From Malus domestica (taxonomy: Eukaryota > Streptophyta > Magnoliopsida > Rosales > Rosaceae): DNA of 64,000 nt. Positions 1 through 10,126 of the stretch are shown one piece after another. The translations under genes and the position numbers were made by a program. The DNA lies in assembly GCF_042453785.1 (NCBI RefSeq), contig NC_091671.1, positions 7,758,001 through 7,822,000 on the forward strand, in the 5' to 3' direction. Every line of letters begins with the position of its first letter. Positions within the stretch are counted from its first letter, which is position 1. The notes beneath the pieces were generated by a model. The model was not told the origin of the DNA. It made no database searches and worked only from the letters and a program-made list of their open reading frames with translations.

Positions 1-146
1 AGTCATCCTTTTGAAACCACTATAGTACAAGGGTATGTGGATTTTGTTCAGTGTTTGAAATATACGGGTGTTTTTCTTTTTTTACCTTTTTACGCAACAT
101 GTTTGAGAGACTTTGCAAACTTGCATACTCTTTGTATGAATTGCAG

Positions 147-754
147 GTTGACCAAGGTGTTGGCGTGGGCAGCAACTTTCCATTCTTCAACCGTCACCAG
201 CTAACATTAACCAGATTTTTCCAGCTGAAGGAAGTCGAGGAAGGTGCTGGTAAACCACCACCGCCTGTCCTTGTACTTCACGGACACTATGGTGGCTGTA
301 TCGGAGACCTTCCAAGTTATGATACATTTACCCTTGGCGGTCCATATTCTGTGAGGGGTTACAACATGGGCGAGATAGGCGCAGCTAGAAACATCCTTGA
401 GGTAGGAACTGCTTTTGAAACTTGTAACTCAGTCCTTGATATGATGTTGCTCCATATACATATGTAAGTTACGGTTTACGATTAGCTGATTTCTTTTCCC
501 ATTATTATCTCCAGCTTGCTGCTGAGCTACGGATACCTGTGAAAGGTACACATGTATATGCATTTGCAGAACACGGAAATGACCTAGGAACGTCCAAGGA
601 AGTCAAGGGTAACCCAACAGAGGTATACAGGCGATTGGGTCACGGGTCAGCTTATGGTGTTGGCGTAAAGTTAGGTTTAGTAAGAGCTGAGTATGCAGTC
701 GACCATAACTCCGGCACAGGTGCATTATTCTTCCGTTTTGGCGAGAGGTTTTGA
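147..754 (+). CDS. TOC75: TOC75 chloroplast outer-envelope import channel, last two exons (5' part outside window)
   Basis: C-terminal part of the beta-barrel (Omp85 family) channel through which preproteins cross the chloroplast outer envelope. Visible exons are 147-401 (acceptor ttgcag, donor after ATCCTTGAG) and 515-754 (acceptor ctccag, stop TGA 752-754); both junctions are phase 0 and give about 164 residues. The peptide holds the very conserved FTLGGPYSVRGYNMGEIG stretch of the bacterial surface antigen domain and ends GTGALFFRFGERF; a terminal aromatic residue is the usual end of an Omp85 barrel. Bases 1-146 read as intron: the only ORF through them has no TOC75-like residues before VDQGVGVGSNFPF. 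The transit peptide, POTRA domains and most of the barrel lie upstream of base 1. Convergent with the J-domain gene. Confidence 0.93.
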
Positions 755-992
755 GATGCGAGTAGTTTTTATCAGTTTTGTTGATTTGGCCTTTAGTTTT
801 TCGAAACAATAATGTTTTATCTATATGTCGGGATTCATTTCGCATGGTTTGAGAAGCGTAAATTCAAGTTGAGTGAGAATTGTTAGTTATGCTTGTATCT
901 GACGCAGTTGCAACTAATAAGAGGCACAGGAGATTCAAGATTACTATTTTCAGTAATCTAAATCTGATTGCCATACAACCACTTGATTTTCA

Positions 993-995
<3 letters not shown>

Positions 996-1040
<45 letters not shown>
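996..1040. repeat. (CT)22 microsatellite
   Basis: Uninterrupted CT dinucleotides, about 45 bp. Likely polymorphic in length and usable as a marker. Confidence 0.97.
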
Positions 1041-1043
<3 letters not shown>

Positions 1044-1045
<2 letters not shown>

Positions 1046-1199
1046 TTCGCCTTTACACTTCCGGTCTCCCTCTCCGGAATGATACACTCCAATCTCTCCC
1101 TTTTACCCTCTCTCGACGCTTGATTTCCGCGGAAATATGAACAAGGCTTCATCTTTGATGCTTCCAACAACGCATTGAAGTGAAGTCGTGTTTCAATGC
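1044..1199. repeat. Diverged direct duplicate, copy 1
   Basis: This segment and 1575-1750 share, in the same order, CCTTTACACTTCC-GTCTCCCTCT, a TCTCTCC pyrimidine tract, AATATGAA-AAGGCTTCA and GATGCTTCCAACAA, and both end in a CGTGTTTC motif. They are 530 bp apart. Copy 2 runs up to the stop codon of the J-domain gene, so the unit looks like that gene's 3' flank duplicated once. Confidence 0.8.
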
Positions 1200-1574
1200 C
1201 GCTCCCCCTATCGGTTTTGTTTTCCCTACCAGTTCCCTGTACCGGCACGCACAATAAGCTGCATTTAATACATACGCGTTGAGTATGCTTGTCGCACAAG
1301 AAACACTTATTGTTCAAATGGTGTTGCAAACGAAAACAACTCCATTTGATTCTCATCCATCTTTGTTGATTGTTTTACATGATATAATCTCATCACAAGC
1401 TCCAAACAGAAGCCCTAAAGTCTCTAAACACTACGGACTCGAATCGTGCTCTATATCAACTATACCCTTTGATGAAGTAACTTGACTTCGAAAAACAAAA
1501 ACGAAGTAATTTCCCAAAGTTTTAGTTGGGAATCGCAATCCTTCCATCGGTGTGGTTCAGCGTGCGCATCTTCA

Positions 1575-1750
1575 TTTCCACCTTTACACTTCCAGTCTCC
1601 CTCTACCATACAACAAACACCCCATCGATCGATCTCTCCTTTTTCCTTCTCTCAACTTTTGCTTTCCACTAAAGTGCAGTAATATGAATAAGGCTTCACC
1701 TTCGATGCTTCCAACAAACCATTGACGTGGTGAAGCCGTGTTTCTGTGCT
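1575..1750. repeat. Diverged direct duplicate, copy 2 (overlaps the J-domain gene 3'UTR)
   Basis: Second copy of the segment at 1044-1199. It ends within the TAG stop codon (minus strand, 1749-1751) of the J-domain gene and therefore supplies that transcript's 3'UTR. The middle has diverged: copy 2 has a CATCGATCGATCTC stretch absent from copy 1. Confidence 0.8.
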
Positions 1751-4173
1751 ACAATCCCAATTCCTTTTTTAACTGAGCAAGAGTAGCTTCTATCTCATCG
1801 ATATTATCCTCGATGCTGCTCTCCTTAACAGCTTTGTCTTGACCAACATTTTCTGTTCTCTGTTTCCCAGAGCTGCCTTCATCATTGTTATTTGCTCCAT
1901 CTTCTGGATCCGTTATGTTTAGTTCTTTCTCGAGAAATTCCACAAATTCTTCTCCAATCTCCTGCAAAGTGTAAATACAGACGATAAGTGAGGTTTCCTT
2001 GGTAAACATTCTCATTGAATCACTAGTATCTGTGAGCCATAATTCTACATGGCGATGAAGATGGTTTAACTGAATTGCTTTTTCAGGCAGGTAGTGGGAA
2101 CTTAAGGTAATCTCACCCCCAATTCCTCCCATAGACTCTTTGGCTTTCCCTGTGACGAAGCACTTGCTTCCCAGTTCTTGAATTCTTCTTGGATATCTTT
2201 AAAGAAGTCCTCTGCAATACCGAAAAAGACTTATGACACTGCTATAATAACAACTGCAATAAAACGGATACAAAAACGGATGCTCGCTGAGATTTGAGGA
2301 CAATGCAACGCAAACATTATGGCCTGTATGATGTCTCACAGAGAGGACAAATCTACCTATTGTTATTTGAACATCCCTCAAAAAATGACCTGCACAATGA
2401 AGGGCTTAAGAATAAGAACATGCTAAAATATACCTAAATATAGATTGGTCCAATCTTGTCTTTTGGTCTATCTTAGACACACTCAGCAGTGTCCGAAGAC
2501 AACAGTTATACGGATAATCAGTTGAAATTTGAACGGTGAACAGGACCAAAATATCCTTCTAGTGAAGGCCCGATTAACTGCATGTTGCATTCTTACTTGT
2601 CAAAAAAGTAAAACAAAATTTTGATGGCTGATACTGCCGTGTCACAGGCAGCATGACATCGTCCTATGGATTATCAGACATGCTTCGAGAAAAACATATT
2701 TAGCATTGGACTATATTGATTCATAGTGAAAGAAGTTCTGTAAAACGGTAGAGAGTCCATGTGCAAGTTTACTAGGTTCTTACCAAATCCGTAAAACTCT
2801 TCTTCATCTTGAGACTTCTTGCTCTGGTTTCTTTGAGAAGAGGAATAGGAATAGTCAGATCCAAAATTAGAGTCGTATTTTCCCCGAGATTTAGAACTCA
2901 GCAATGTATTGTAGGCATGCTTAATCCGCATAAATTTCTCCTGCGCATTTGCCTGTACAAACACAGAAGTTAGCACTAGTGAAACCATTGCTAAGCACTC
3001 TAGATAGAAGGGATGAGCTAAAAAACAGATTCAAAACATATCCACTACACCACCAGGCAATGCAAACTACAAAGGGAAGCAATTGGAGATTTGGAAGAGC
3101 GTAAATCGCACTTCACAGTTTAGCACACAACATAATGTGCCTACACAGTTGGCTTGGTGCCACAAATCACAAAATACGATTCAGGTAGCAGCATATCCTA
3201 GGATCATCTGTTTGAAGTTAGGTGGAATCATTTCGAGATTGTTGTCTACACAGTCTGTTAGAATAGAATCCTTAACACCAGAATCTTCTCCGTAGTTATT
3301 GTTCTACATGGTATCAGCTAAAAATCGGTCCAAGGGTTCAAGGAGTCATAATTCAACACAATCCCTCCCAATGAGAGAACGTTCCTCTCACAATAAGCCT
3401 GCGGTTTTCGCCCCGACAAGGCAACAAGGGTGATACACACAGAATGTGTCATTCTGCATAAATTTTCTCTAATCTAGAAACATCATAATACTCAGTTATG
3501 AAAGATCCTTAATTTCTCCAATTCGGTAACTAAAAAATAACATACTTAACTGTTTTCTGCAATTAGGTAACCAAAAAATAACATAGTTTATAACCAAACT
3601 CCAAAAAAAAAAATTGGAACTGCCTCCTCCAAAGAATTTGCATCCTTTAAACTTGGTAAGCAAAGATTAAAAAAAAAATCAAATTAAACACCGAAAAATT
3701 ATATCATCAGGCAAATCAATTAGGGAAAAACAAAACTACCCAGAAATTGAAAACCTTTAATTTGCAGCTAAAGCAGTAGCAATTCCACAACTAGACAAAA
3801 AAGGTAAATTATGGGTTTGAATGCATAACCTGTTAATTACCTCTTTATTAACATCGGGGTGATACTTAAGAGCAAGTTTCCGGTAAGCCCTTTTGATCTC
3901 GACATCCGTTGCGGAAGGAGACACGCCCAGAACCTGGTAAGGAGACTCTCTGCGACTCGCTCTCAAGACGGTGGCAAAACGTCGCCGCTCCGGTTTCAAA
4001 TTCAAGAAACTGGTTACGGGTTTCGATGCGTGTCTGAAAATGGGTTTCGAAGATTTGGGTCGGGTTTGCAAGAAAAGCAGAGATCTTGAAGAAGAAGAAA
4101 AAGCGGAAGGAGGGAGGTTGAAGAAACAGAGGGTGCATGGAGGAGTTAGAGGCAGAAAAGCAAATCCATGCAT
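1749..4173 (-). CDS. Chloroplast-targeted J-domain (DnaJ) protein, 4 exons
   Basis: Exons 4173-3841, 2952-2784, 2211-2117 and 1961-1749 join in phase (0, 1, 0) to give 269 residues. The start is the ATG at 4171-4173 (MHGFAFLPL); the longer frame upstream begins with TTG. Residues 1-80 are Ser/Arg/Phe-rich with few acids, like a plastid transit peptide. The J domain follows, beginning [20 protein letters not shown] with HPD in YHPDVNKE, and is split by intron 1. There is no Gly/Phe region and no zinc finger, so it is a class III (DJC) J protein, which would stimulate an Hsp70 ATPase, here presumably in the plastid. The C-terminal third is acidic and ends in a probable coiled coil ([17 protein letters not shown]). 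I recall the Arabidopsis counterpart as At5g59610. Divergent from the PPR gene. Confidence 0.9.
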
Positions 4174-4470
4174 TGTTCGTGGGGGTTTAATTTGTGACAA
4201 ATTTGGTAATCACTTTCATGTCCCTGAGAAGATTGCGGTTGAGAAAATGCGGAGCTCTGGAAGTTGGGTTGTGCTTTCGTTGGTGGCTCTGTTTTGAGCT
4301 GCCAAAGTTCTGGAGACAAATGGATGGAAAGTAAATCGACGGCCAAGATTTTGGATCATTTGTTTGGAAAGTTTGATTTCATGTGGACCGACTCTTTCTA
4401 TTTTGGGGATGGATTATTACAAACTAGATAAACGCCTTGTCCTCTAAAAAGTTGAAATGAGTAACATTTG

Positions 4471-4687
4471 GGATTTGGATCCTCTCCGGATCCCCTCCCT
4501 GGGATCCCGGGGATCAATGCACAAGAATCGTTTATCAAAGATCGTGCAGTCACGATTAAATAATTTTTTATATTTTTAATAGTAAAATAATCTCGTTTTA
4601 CGTGAAAAGTATTTAATTGTGACTACATGATCTTTGATGAACGATCATTGTGCATTGATCCCAGAATCCCAGAGAGGATCCAAATCC
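4471..4687. mobile_element. Mutator-type MITE with 9-bp target duplication
   Basis: Terminal inverted repeats start GGATTTGGATCCTCTC and extend with mismatches for about 75 bp: the left arm has GGATCAATGCACAAGAATCG and the right arm its inverted counterpart. The element is flanked on both sides by TAACATTTG (4462-4470 and 4688-4696). A 9-bp duplication points to the Mutator superfamily. No coding capacity. It sits between two divergent promoters. Confidence 0.85.
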
Positions 4688-4765
4688 TAACATTTGTTTT
4701 ATTTTTCGACTTTACTCAGTGTAGGTTAGTACTTGTCTTTTTATCTTTTTGGGTGACAATTAGTT

Positions 4766-5010
4766 CTTTTTTTTGTCAAATAGAAATTTTCATTAATTTA
4801 AAAAACACTTACACAAAATATAAAGTTCAAGGCAATTCAAATACAAGCATAGTTTATAAGAAAATACAACAGAAAAGCCTAGAAAGAGCATGCCCACAAC
4901 AACAAAAATCCTAAATGTGCTACCTCCACCATAGTAGCTATGCTATCATCGCCAATCCACCACTACCACCAAGAGAAAGAACCATGAACAAGCTAGATGA
5001 ACAAAAAATG
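4766..5010 (-). mobile_element. Possible L1-type retroelement 3' fragment (antisense)
   Basis: Begins on the + strand with a T-run and TGTCAAATAGAAATTTTCATTAA, then low-complexity A/C-rich sequence, as in the reverse complement of a LINE tail. A related layout occurs at 42680-43000. No reverse transcriptase residues are visible, so this is a suggestion only. Confidence 0.3.
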
Positions 5011-5383
5011 AGAGTGAGCGAGCCACCCACGTAAAAAGCGCTCCCATAATCCTACTAACCCACCAAAAAGTGTAAAAAAAACACTTTAACAACCACCTAA
5101 CACCAAAATGTGCTGCCAAGAAGAGACACGATTGGCTGAGTGGCAAGGGTTAACGGTGGAGGAATGACGACAAGGAAAAGCAACGGAGGAAGAAGGGGGC
5201 ATAAAAGTCTAGGTCTGAGACAAGCTCCGAAAATCTAGAAATTAAGCTGATGTAGTGTTCACTTCAATCTTAAACTTTGGCCAAAAATTACTTAACATGT
5301 ACATGTACGGATGTAGCGTTCACTTCAATCTTTTGATATAACGGTGGTTTGGTTCTTTCCCGCGCTTTACGGTTGCTGCTCCA

Positions 5384-7030
5384 ATGTTAATGCTCAGGTT
5401 CAAAGTCCAAGCACTCCCATCGGCTCAGCTGAGCAACCGCATCTTCCACCGTCCATTTCAATCCTCTCCCGATTTCTACACAAATCTGTTCGAAATCTAC
5501 GCTCGTGACCGACAGTTGCACTCTGCAAGAGCACTCCACGCCCATTTGATCACCAATGGGTTGGCCAGTTTGACCCGTTTTGCCTCCAAGCTCATAGCTT
5601 TGTATGTTTCTTGTGGCCAAACAGTCCATGCCCGCAAACTGTTCGACAAAATTCCCCAGACGAATATCCGCCGCTGGTTTGCTCTCATCGGAGCCTGTGC
5701 TCGTTGTGGGTTTTATCAGCAGGCAATGGGTGTGTTCTGTGAGATGCAGAGAGAGGGTTTAAGGCCGAACAAGATTGTTATTCCCAGTGTTTTGAAAGCC
5801 TGTGGGCACCTCCCGGATGTTAAAACCGGTGAGAAACTTCACGCTGTGGTGCTCCGGTTCTCATTTGAATTTGATGTTTTCGTTAGTAGTGCTCTCGTTG
5901 ATATGTACTCGAAGAACGGGTGTGTAGAGAAGGCGCATTGGGTGTTTGATATGATGGTGGAGAAAGATTTGGTGGCCTTGAATGCTATGGTTTCGGGGTT
6001 TGCTCAACACGGGTTGGCTAGAGAAGCATTGTGTTTGGTGGAGAAAATGCAGCTGGAGGGGATAAAGCCTAATTTGATAACTTGGAACAGTTTGGTTGCT
6101 GGGTTTTCGCAGAAGGGTGACGAAGCGATGGCGTCTAAGCTTTTTAAGATGATGCGCGATAATGGAATCGATCCTGATGTGGTATCTTGGACTTCAATTA
6201 TATCCGGGGGTGTGCAGAATTTTCAGAACGATAAGGCTTTTCGAACATTTAAGCAAATGTTGGGTCATGGATTGTATCCAACTTCGAATACAATTAGTAG
6301 CCTCTTGCCTGCATGTGCGGGTGTGACAAATGTGAAGTCCGGAAAGGAGATTCATGCATACGCTTTGGTGATAGGAGTCGAACAAGATGTGTATGTTCGG
6401 AGTGCTCTTGTTGACATGTATGCAAAATGCGGATTCATATTTGAAGCAAGGGCATTGTTTTGTAAGATGTCTGAAAGGAACACGGTAACATGGAATTCGA
6501 TGATTTTTGGATACGCGAATCATGGATATTGCAACGAAGCAATTGAGCTTTTCAACCAGATGAAGCTGGAAGACGATAAGAAACTCGATTACCTGACTTT
6601 CATAGCAGTTCTCACAGCTTGCTGTCATGCTGGAATGATTGAACTTGGAGAAAGCTTGTTCAATCTGATGCAGGAAGAGTATGGGATTGTGCCAAGACTG
6701 GAACATTATGCATGCATGGTTGATCTTCTAGGTCGAGCAGGGAAACTCACCGAGGCGTATGATATGATTAAGGCAATGCCGATGGAGCCCGATTTGTTCG
6801 TATGGGGAGCGTTATTAGGAGCATGTCGGAATCATGGGAATATAGATCTTGCTGAAGTAGCTGCAAAGCATTTGTCGGAGGTAGAGCCGGAGAGTGCAGG
6901 AAACAGTTTGCTACTGTCAAGTCTATATGCTGGTTCTGGCAATTGGGGGAACGTTGCAAGGTTGAAGAAAATGATGAAGAGAAACAAGTTGGGGAAACTT
7001 CCGGGGTGCAGTTGGATGGAAACCGCCTGA
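5384..7030 (+). CDS. Pentatricopeptide repeat protein, PLS class, E subgroup
   Basis: Intron-less, 548 residues, as is usual for the family. Residues 1-30 are basic, Ser/Gln-rich and free of repeats, like an organelle presequence. Successive PPR motifs of P, L and S type follow, for example VFVSSALVDMYSKNGCVEKA, PNLITWNSLVAGFSQKG and DVYVRSALVDMYAKCG. The E region runs from about residue 470 (DLFVWGALLGACRNHGNIDL) to the end, GCSWMETA. There is no DYW deaminase domain, so if it acts in C-to-U editing it must recruit a deaminase. Such proteins bind organellar RNA one base per repeat. I recall At5g59600 as the likely counterpart, based on gene order as well. Two close ATGs (5384 and 5390) are possible starts. 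Confidence 0.93.
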   Translation: MLMLRFKVQALPSAQLSNRIFHRPFQSSPDFYTNLFEIYARDRQLHSARALHAHLITNGLASLTRFASKLIALYVSCGQTVHARKLFDKIPQTNIRRWFALIGACARCGFYQQAMGVFCEMQREGLRPNKIVIPSVLKACGHLPDVKTGEKLHAVVLRFSFEFDVFVSSALVDMYSKNGCVEKAHWVFDMMVEKDLVALNAMVSGFAQHGLAREALCLVEKMQLEGIKPNLITWNSLVAGFSQKGDEAMASKLFKMMRDNGIDPDVVSWTSIISGGVQNFQNDKAFRTFKQMLGHGLYPTSNTISSLLPACAGVTNVKSGKEIHAYALVIGVEQDVYVRSALVDMYAKCGFIFEARALFCKMSERNTVTWNSMIFGYANHGYCNEAIELFNQMKLEDDKKLDYLTFIAVLTACCHAGMIELGESLFNLMQEEYGIVPRLEHYACMVDLLGRAGKLTEAYDMIKAMPMEPDLFVWGALLGACRNHGNIDLAEVAAKHLSEVEPESAGNSLLLSSLYAGSGNWGNVARLKKMMKRNKLGKLPGCSWMETA

Positions 7031-7370
7031 TACATGAGGAGGCCTTTGAAGGAAGATTTTGAAGAAATTCCAAGGCAAGTCATCGAAATTAAAACCGCCG
7101 GAGGTCGTTTTAAGGATTCATCCGGGAATTGGATTGCAGGCTTCACTTCTAATCTTGGCATAAGAGAAGTTATTGTGCCAACAAATCTTCGTCCGCTTTT
7201 CGTTCTCACTCAACGCCATTTTTCTTCAGTGAATCGAAGTACGCTGCTGACGGTCTTGAAAACAAATACATGTTCTCACCCATGTTATAATCGCTCTACG
7301 CCACCGTTGGTAGGTATCTGCTATTTTGCTGCCGGTGTAAAGGCCGCCCGCTTTATCTGGTGAAGTCTCT
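7031..7370 (+). other. Open frame after the PPR stop with RNase H-like residues
   Basis: Just after the PPR stop codon, 7034-7363 stays open. Around 7099-7160 it encodes AGGRFKDSSGNWIAGFTSNLG, resembling the start of the RNase H-like domain at the end of plant L1 retroelements (GG-hydrophobic-RD-x-G-x-W-x-x-GF). The similarity is short and may be chance; this could simply be PPR 3'UTR. Confidence 0.25.
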
Positions 7371-9136
7371 GTGTAGTTATCTTTGAACAATCTGCAAATG
7401 ATGAGTATAATCGTACAATAACATCAATTTCAAGTCCAAGAAGGAAAAAGATCATAACCTACACGTACAATACAAAGAATCCATGTACCCCGAATGAACT
7501 ACAAGTACTGGTATGCGATAGATACCCGAGCTTTAACTGAGAGAAACAAAAGGTATTACAAAACGACAATTACGATACTACTATAGCAAAAGAGAGGAAG
7601 GTAGAATGTATCTGATCCACTGAGGTATAAGACATTTTCACCAAGTGTTTGCCCATGTTCTTTAGATCACCTACATCCATCCCTGTTCATCCTCTAGCTA
7701 CAAAAAAATGGCAATTTGCTCTAGCAATACTAAAGAACGCACAAATAGCTCTTGCTGATTAGAAACGAACCTTACAAAGGGGCTTGTTCCCACAACAATC
7801 TGTACAGGGAAATCGTTGTTATAAAATTAATGCTATACCAAATGAAATTTGTAGTTACGTAAAGTCGTAAACACGAGGGAATATCCATACATGACAAAGG
7901 AGGTGAAAGGGTGATAAAAGCATTCAACCCAGGATTGAAGGACAGGTAACAGATAATTGCTATATCTTTATTGACTTCTTTCCATTGAATCTGGAAAGAA
8001 AAGGCTTAACACCTTTTTGATACAAAATGAATATACAAACTAAGAACAGATCAGGTATGTGTGCTCGATGCCTGGGTGTCAACAATGTAGACTAGGAACG
8101 GAGTATACATGTAATGAGGGAAGCCTTGCTACATTGGCTATTGATTCAAAACCCATATGCCTCTAAAGTGTCTCCACATTATTCCTAAGAACCCTTCCCG
8201 TGCCTGTCAGGTTCGGGATTACCAATCAAGCAAGCTTACAGGTTGAGTTCGAAGAGTTAGCTTTAACCAACTTGCTGAAACTTCTGAATCTACACAAAAA
8301 CATACATTAAATAATTGGAAATTCCGCAGCAGTTATCAATAGTAAACTGCATCATAAGTAATGGTATTGACAACAAACCCCAAAGCTGCTATAATGCCTC
8401 GCTAAAGATATACAAGCCTTGAAGCTGTAACTCCATTACATAAACAACCATAATACGTATAGGATAAACGCTTATTTCTCAAACAATTGACAAATGAAAT
8501 GGATGAGACCAAAACACGCCGAATGATATCAAATGAAAAACACCATTTCAAGCACAATGAAGTGCAAGGTATTACTTCAATCCTTCTCTTCCGAAAGGCA
8601 TAAACTTAATTGCCGTGAGTCGACATTCTAAGTCCAGAAGGGTGTGGAAATGGATTTAAACTTCATTAAGGAAACTCTATCGCCATTCAAAACTTACGAT
8701 GACAACCAAAACAAGGTACTGACTCCATTCTGCACCTGAAGATTATAACTTCGGGGCAAAAAGCTAGTCAGGAAGTGCCTAGTTCCCAATATGACCAGCT
8801 ATTTTGGGTTTATAGCAGCAAATTCACTACGCATTTTCAAGAAGGGAAATGATTTCCGCACTACCATTTCTACTTTTACAGTCCTCCCTATGTTTTTGTC
8901 CCCTGATTCCCCTTGATTTATTCAATCCAGCTAGAGGGAGAAAAGGGGAGTGCGAAAATCATTTTTCTTTTAATCAAAACCCGTAGGTTTCAATTAATGA
9001 GGCCTAATATAATAAGGCAAACAACAACCAGTCAAATAAGATAAGCAAATGATACAACCAAATCCGCAAAGTGAACAAAATTCAGTGCATAAGCTCAAGA
9101 GAGTCACTCACCTCAACTTTAATGTGTAAAGATTTC
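7371..9136 (-). other. 3' region of the LUX-type gene, with a likely 3'UTR intron
   Basis: No ORF of note on either strand. On the minus strand a clean donor (GTTGAG then GTGAGT, exon end 9112) and acceptor (TTTTTGTGTAG, next exon from 8289) would define a 3'UTR intron 8290-9111. The end of the transcript is not visible; 7371-8289 may be 3'UTR exon or spacer. Confidence 0.45.
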
Positions 9137-10126
9137 TCATTTGTCATTCGAAGCAGTATGTTGGTACGAAACCATCGAACCCATGTTGTAACGGTGCGAC
9201 TCGAACCCATGGTACCCACCGCCGTGACCCCCCGCACCGCCGGGCATGCTCATGTGCCCATGCCCCTGGCTCAACCCAAGAACCGGCATCTGCATCATCC
9301 CGGGAGGCGGGTACGGCATCGGAAACGAAAACTGCCCATTTCCGTGACCGTGGCTCTGCCCCGAACCCGCCGGACCGGACCCCCCGCCGCAGTCGCCGCC
9401 AGACTCGTGGTGCAAGCTCTGCGGGACAGGCGTGGTAGCGAAAAGCTGGTCCGACAAGGAGGGCCCCACGTCGCCGGATAACCCTTGCATCCTCTTCAAG
9501 TAGAGGCGGTACTTCTGCAAGTGGCTCGCGACATTTTCGCGGGTCAATCCCTCGACGTTCATCATCTGCATAATCGTCTTGGGCACCGCGTTCTTGATCC
9601 CCAGGTGGGCCACCACGTCCACGAACCGCTTGTGCAGCTGCGGGGTCCACACCAGCCGCGGCCGCTTCAGAGTCCGCGCTGACGTGTCTTCCGGCGATAA
9701 ATTCTCGGTCCTCAGCGTCGAATCCGCCTCCTCTGTACTGCAATCGACCTTCCGCGACTTTCTCGAATCGGATCCGTACCGCTCGCCGCTCTCGTCCACC
9801 TCCACGATCATCGGCTCCACGTCGTCGCTGCGGTTCTCGTCGAACGACTTGTAGTTCGACGAGAAGCCCTGGGAGTGGGCGCCGCCGCGGAGCGTCGAGA
9901 CCGTCTTCTGCGACGCGCGGTTGACGTCGACCGCCGTGCGGGAGGGCTCCGGCGAGATGCTGAAGGCCGAGGCTAATTCGATCGGAATCAACGGCTGAGA
10001 TAAGGGAGTCAGGTCGTCGGCGCTCGGCAGCCCCGTCTCCCACTCGGAAACTCGCTCCTCGTCGTCTCCATCGTCGCCACCGCTGCCACCGCCTTCGTAC
10101 TCACTCATCCTCACCTCCTCACCCAT
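9137..10126 (-). CDS. LUX: LUX/BOA-type GARP transcription factor (evening complex)
   Basis: Intron-less coding region, 329 residues. Residues 155-214 form a single GARP (Myb-like) DNA-binding domain: RPRLVWTPQLHKRFVDVV through ASHLQKYR (200-207) to YLKRMQ, the signature of LUX ARRHYTHMO/PCL1 and its paralogue BOA/NOX. The N-terminus is acidic (EYEGGG-DDGDDEERVSEWETGLPSADDLTPLSQPLIP) and the C-terminus is Gly/His/Met-rich. In Arabidopsis LUX joins ELF3 and ELF4 in the evening complex, binds GATWCG sites and represses PRR9 and growth genes at night. Start chosen at MGEEVRMSEYEGG, the first ATG; residue 7 is an alternative. GC content is much higher here than in neighbouring DNA. Upstream evening elements fit clock control. 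Confidence 0.95.
   Translation of the reverse strand: MGEEVRMSEYEGGGSGGDDGDDEERVSEWETGLPSADDLTPLSQPLIPIELASAFSISPEPSRTAVDVNRASQKTVSTLRGGAHSQGFSSNYKSFDENRSDDVEPMIVEVDESGERYGSDSRKSRKVDCSTEEADSTLRTENLSPEDTSARTLKRPRLVWTPQLHKRFVDVVAHLGIKNAVPKTIMQMMNVEGLTRENVASHLQKYRLYLKRMQGLSGDVGPSLSDQLFATTPVPQSLHHESGGDCGGGSGPAGSGQSHGHGNGQFSFPMPYPPPGMMQMPVLGLSQGHGHMSMPGGAGGHGGGYHGFESHRYNMGSMVSYQHTASNDK

Larger units (their letters stand above)
755..1748. other. Convergent spacer between TOC75 and the J-domain gene
   Basis: It holds the 3'UTR of TOC75, a CT microsatellite (996-1040) and two diverged copies of one segment (1044-1199 and 1575-1750, listed separately). ORFs across the CT run encode only Leu-Ser or Arg-Glu repeats and are not genes. 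Confidence 0.7.
4174..5383. other. Shared upstream region of the J-domain and PPR genes
   Basis: A 1.2 kb divergent intergenic region. It holds a 217-bp MITE (4471-4687) and a stretch that may be the tail of an L1-type element (4766-5010). Short ORFs here have no recognisable product. I saw no convincing TATA box for either gene. Confidence 0.7.

Noticed and set aside
880..1356. ORFs on both strands across the CT microsatellite
   Set aside because: They translate to Leu-Ser or Arg-Glu repeats from the microsatellite; no homology-like residues on either side.
3308..3350. TGGTATCAGCTA, like a copia primer binding site, in J-domain intron 1
   Set aside because: No LTR ends, no polypurine tract and no coding remnant nearby; a short match is expected by chance.
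9071..10043. Long ORFs in other frames of the LUX-type gene (for example 9144-10043 minus, 9071-9481 plus)
   Set aside because: Shadows caused by high GC content; the frame with the GARP domain is the real one.
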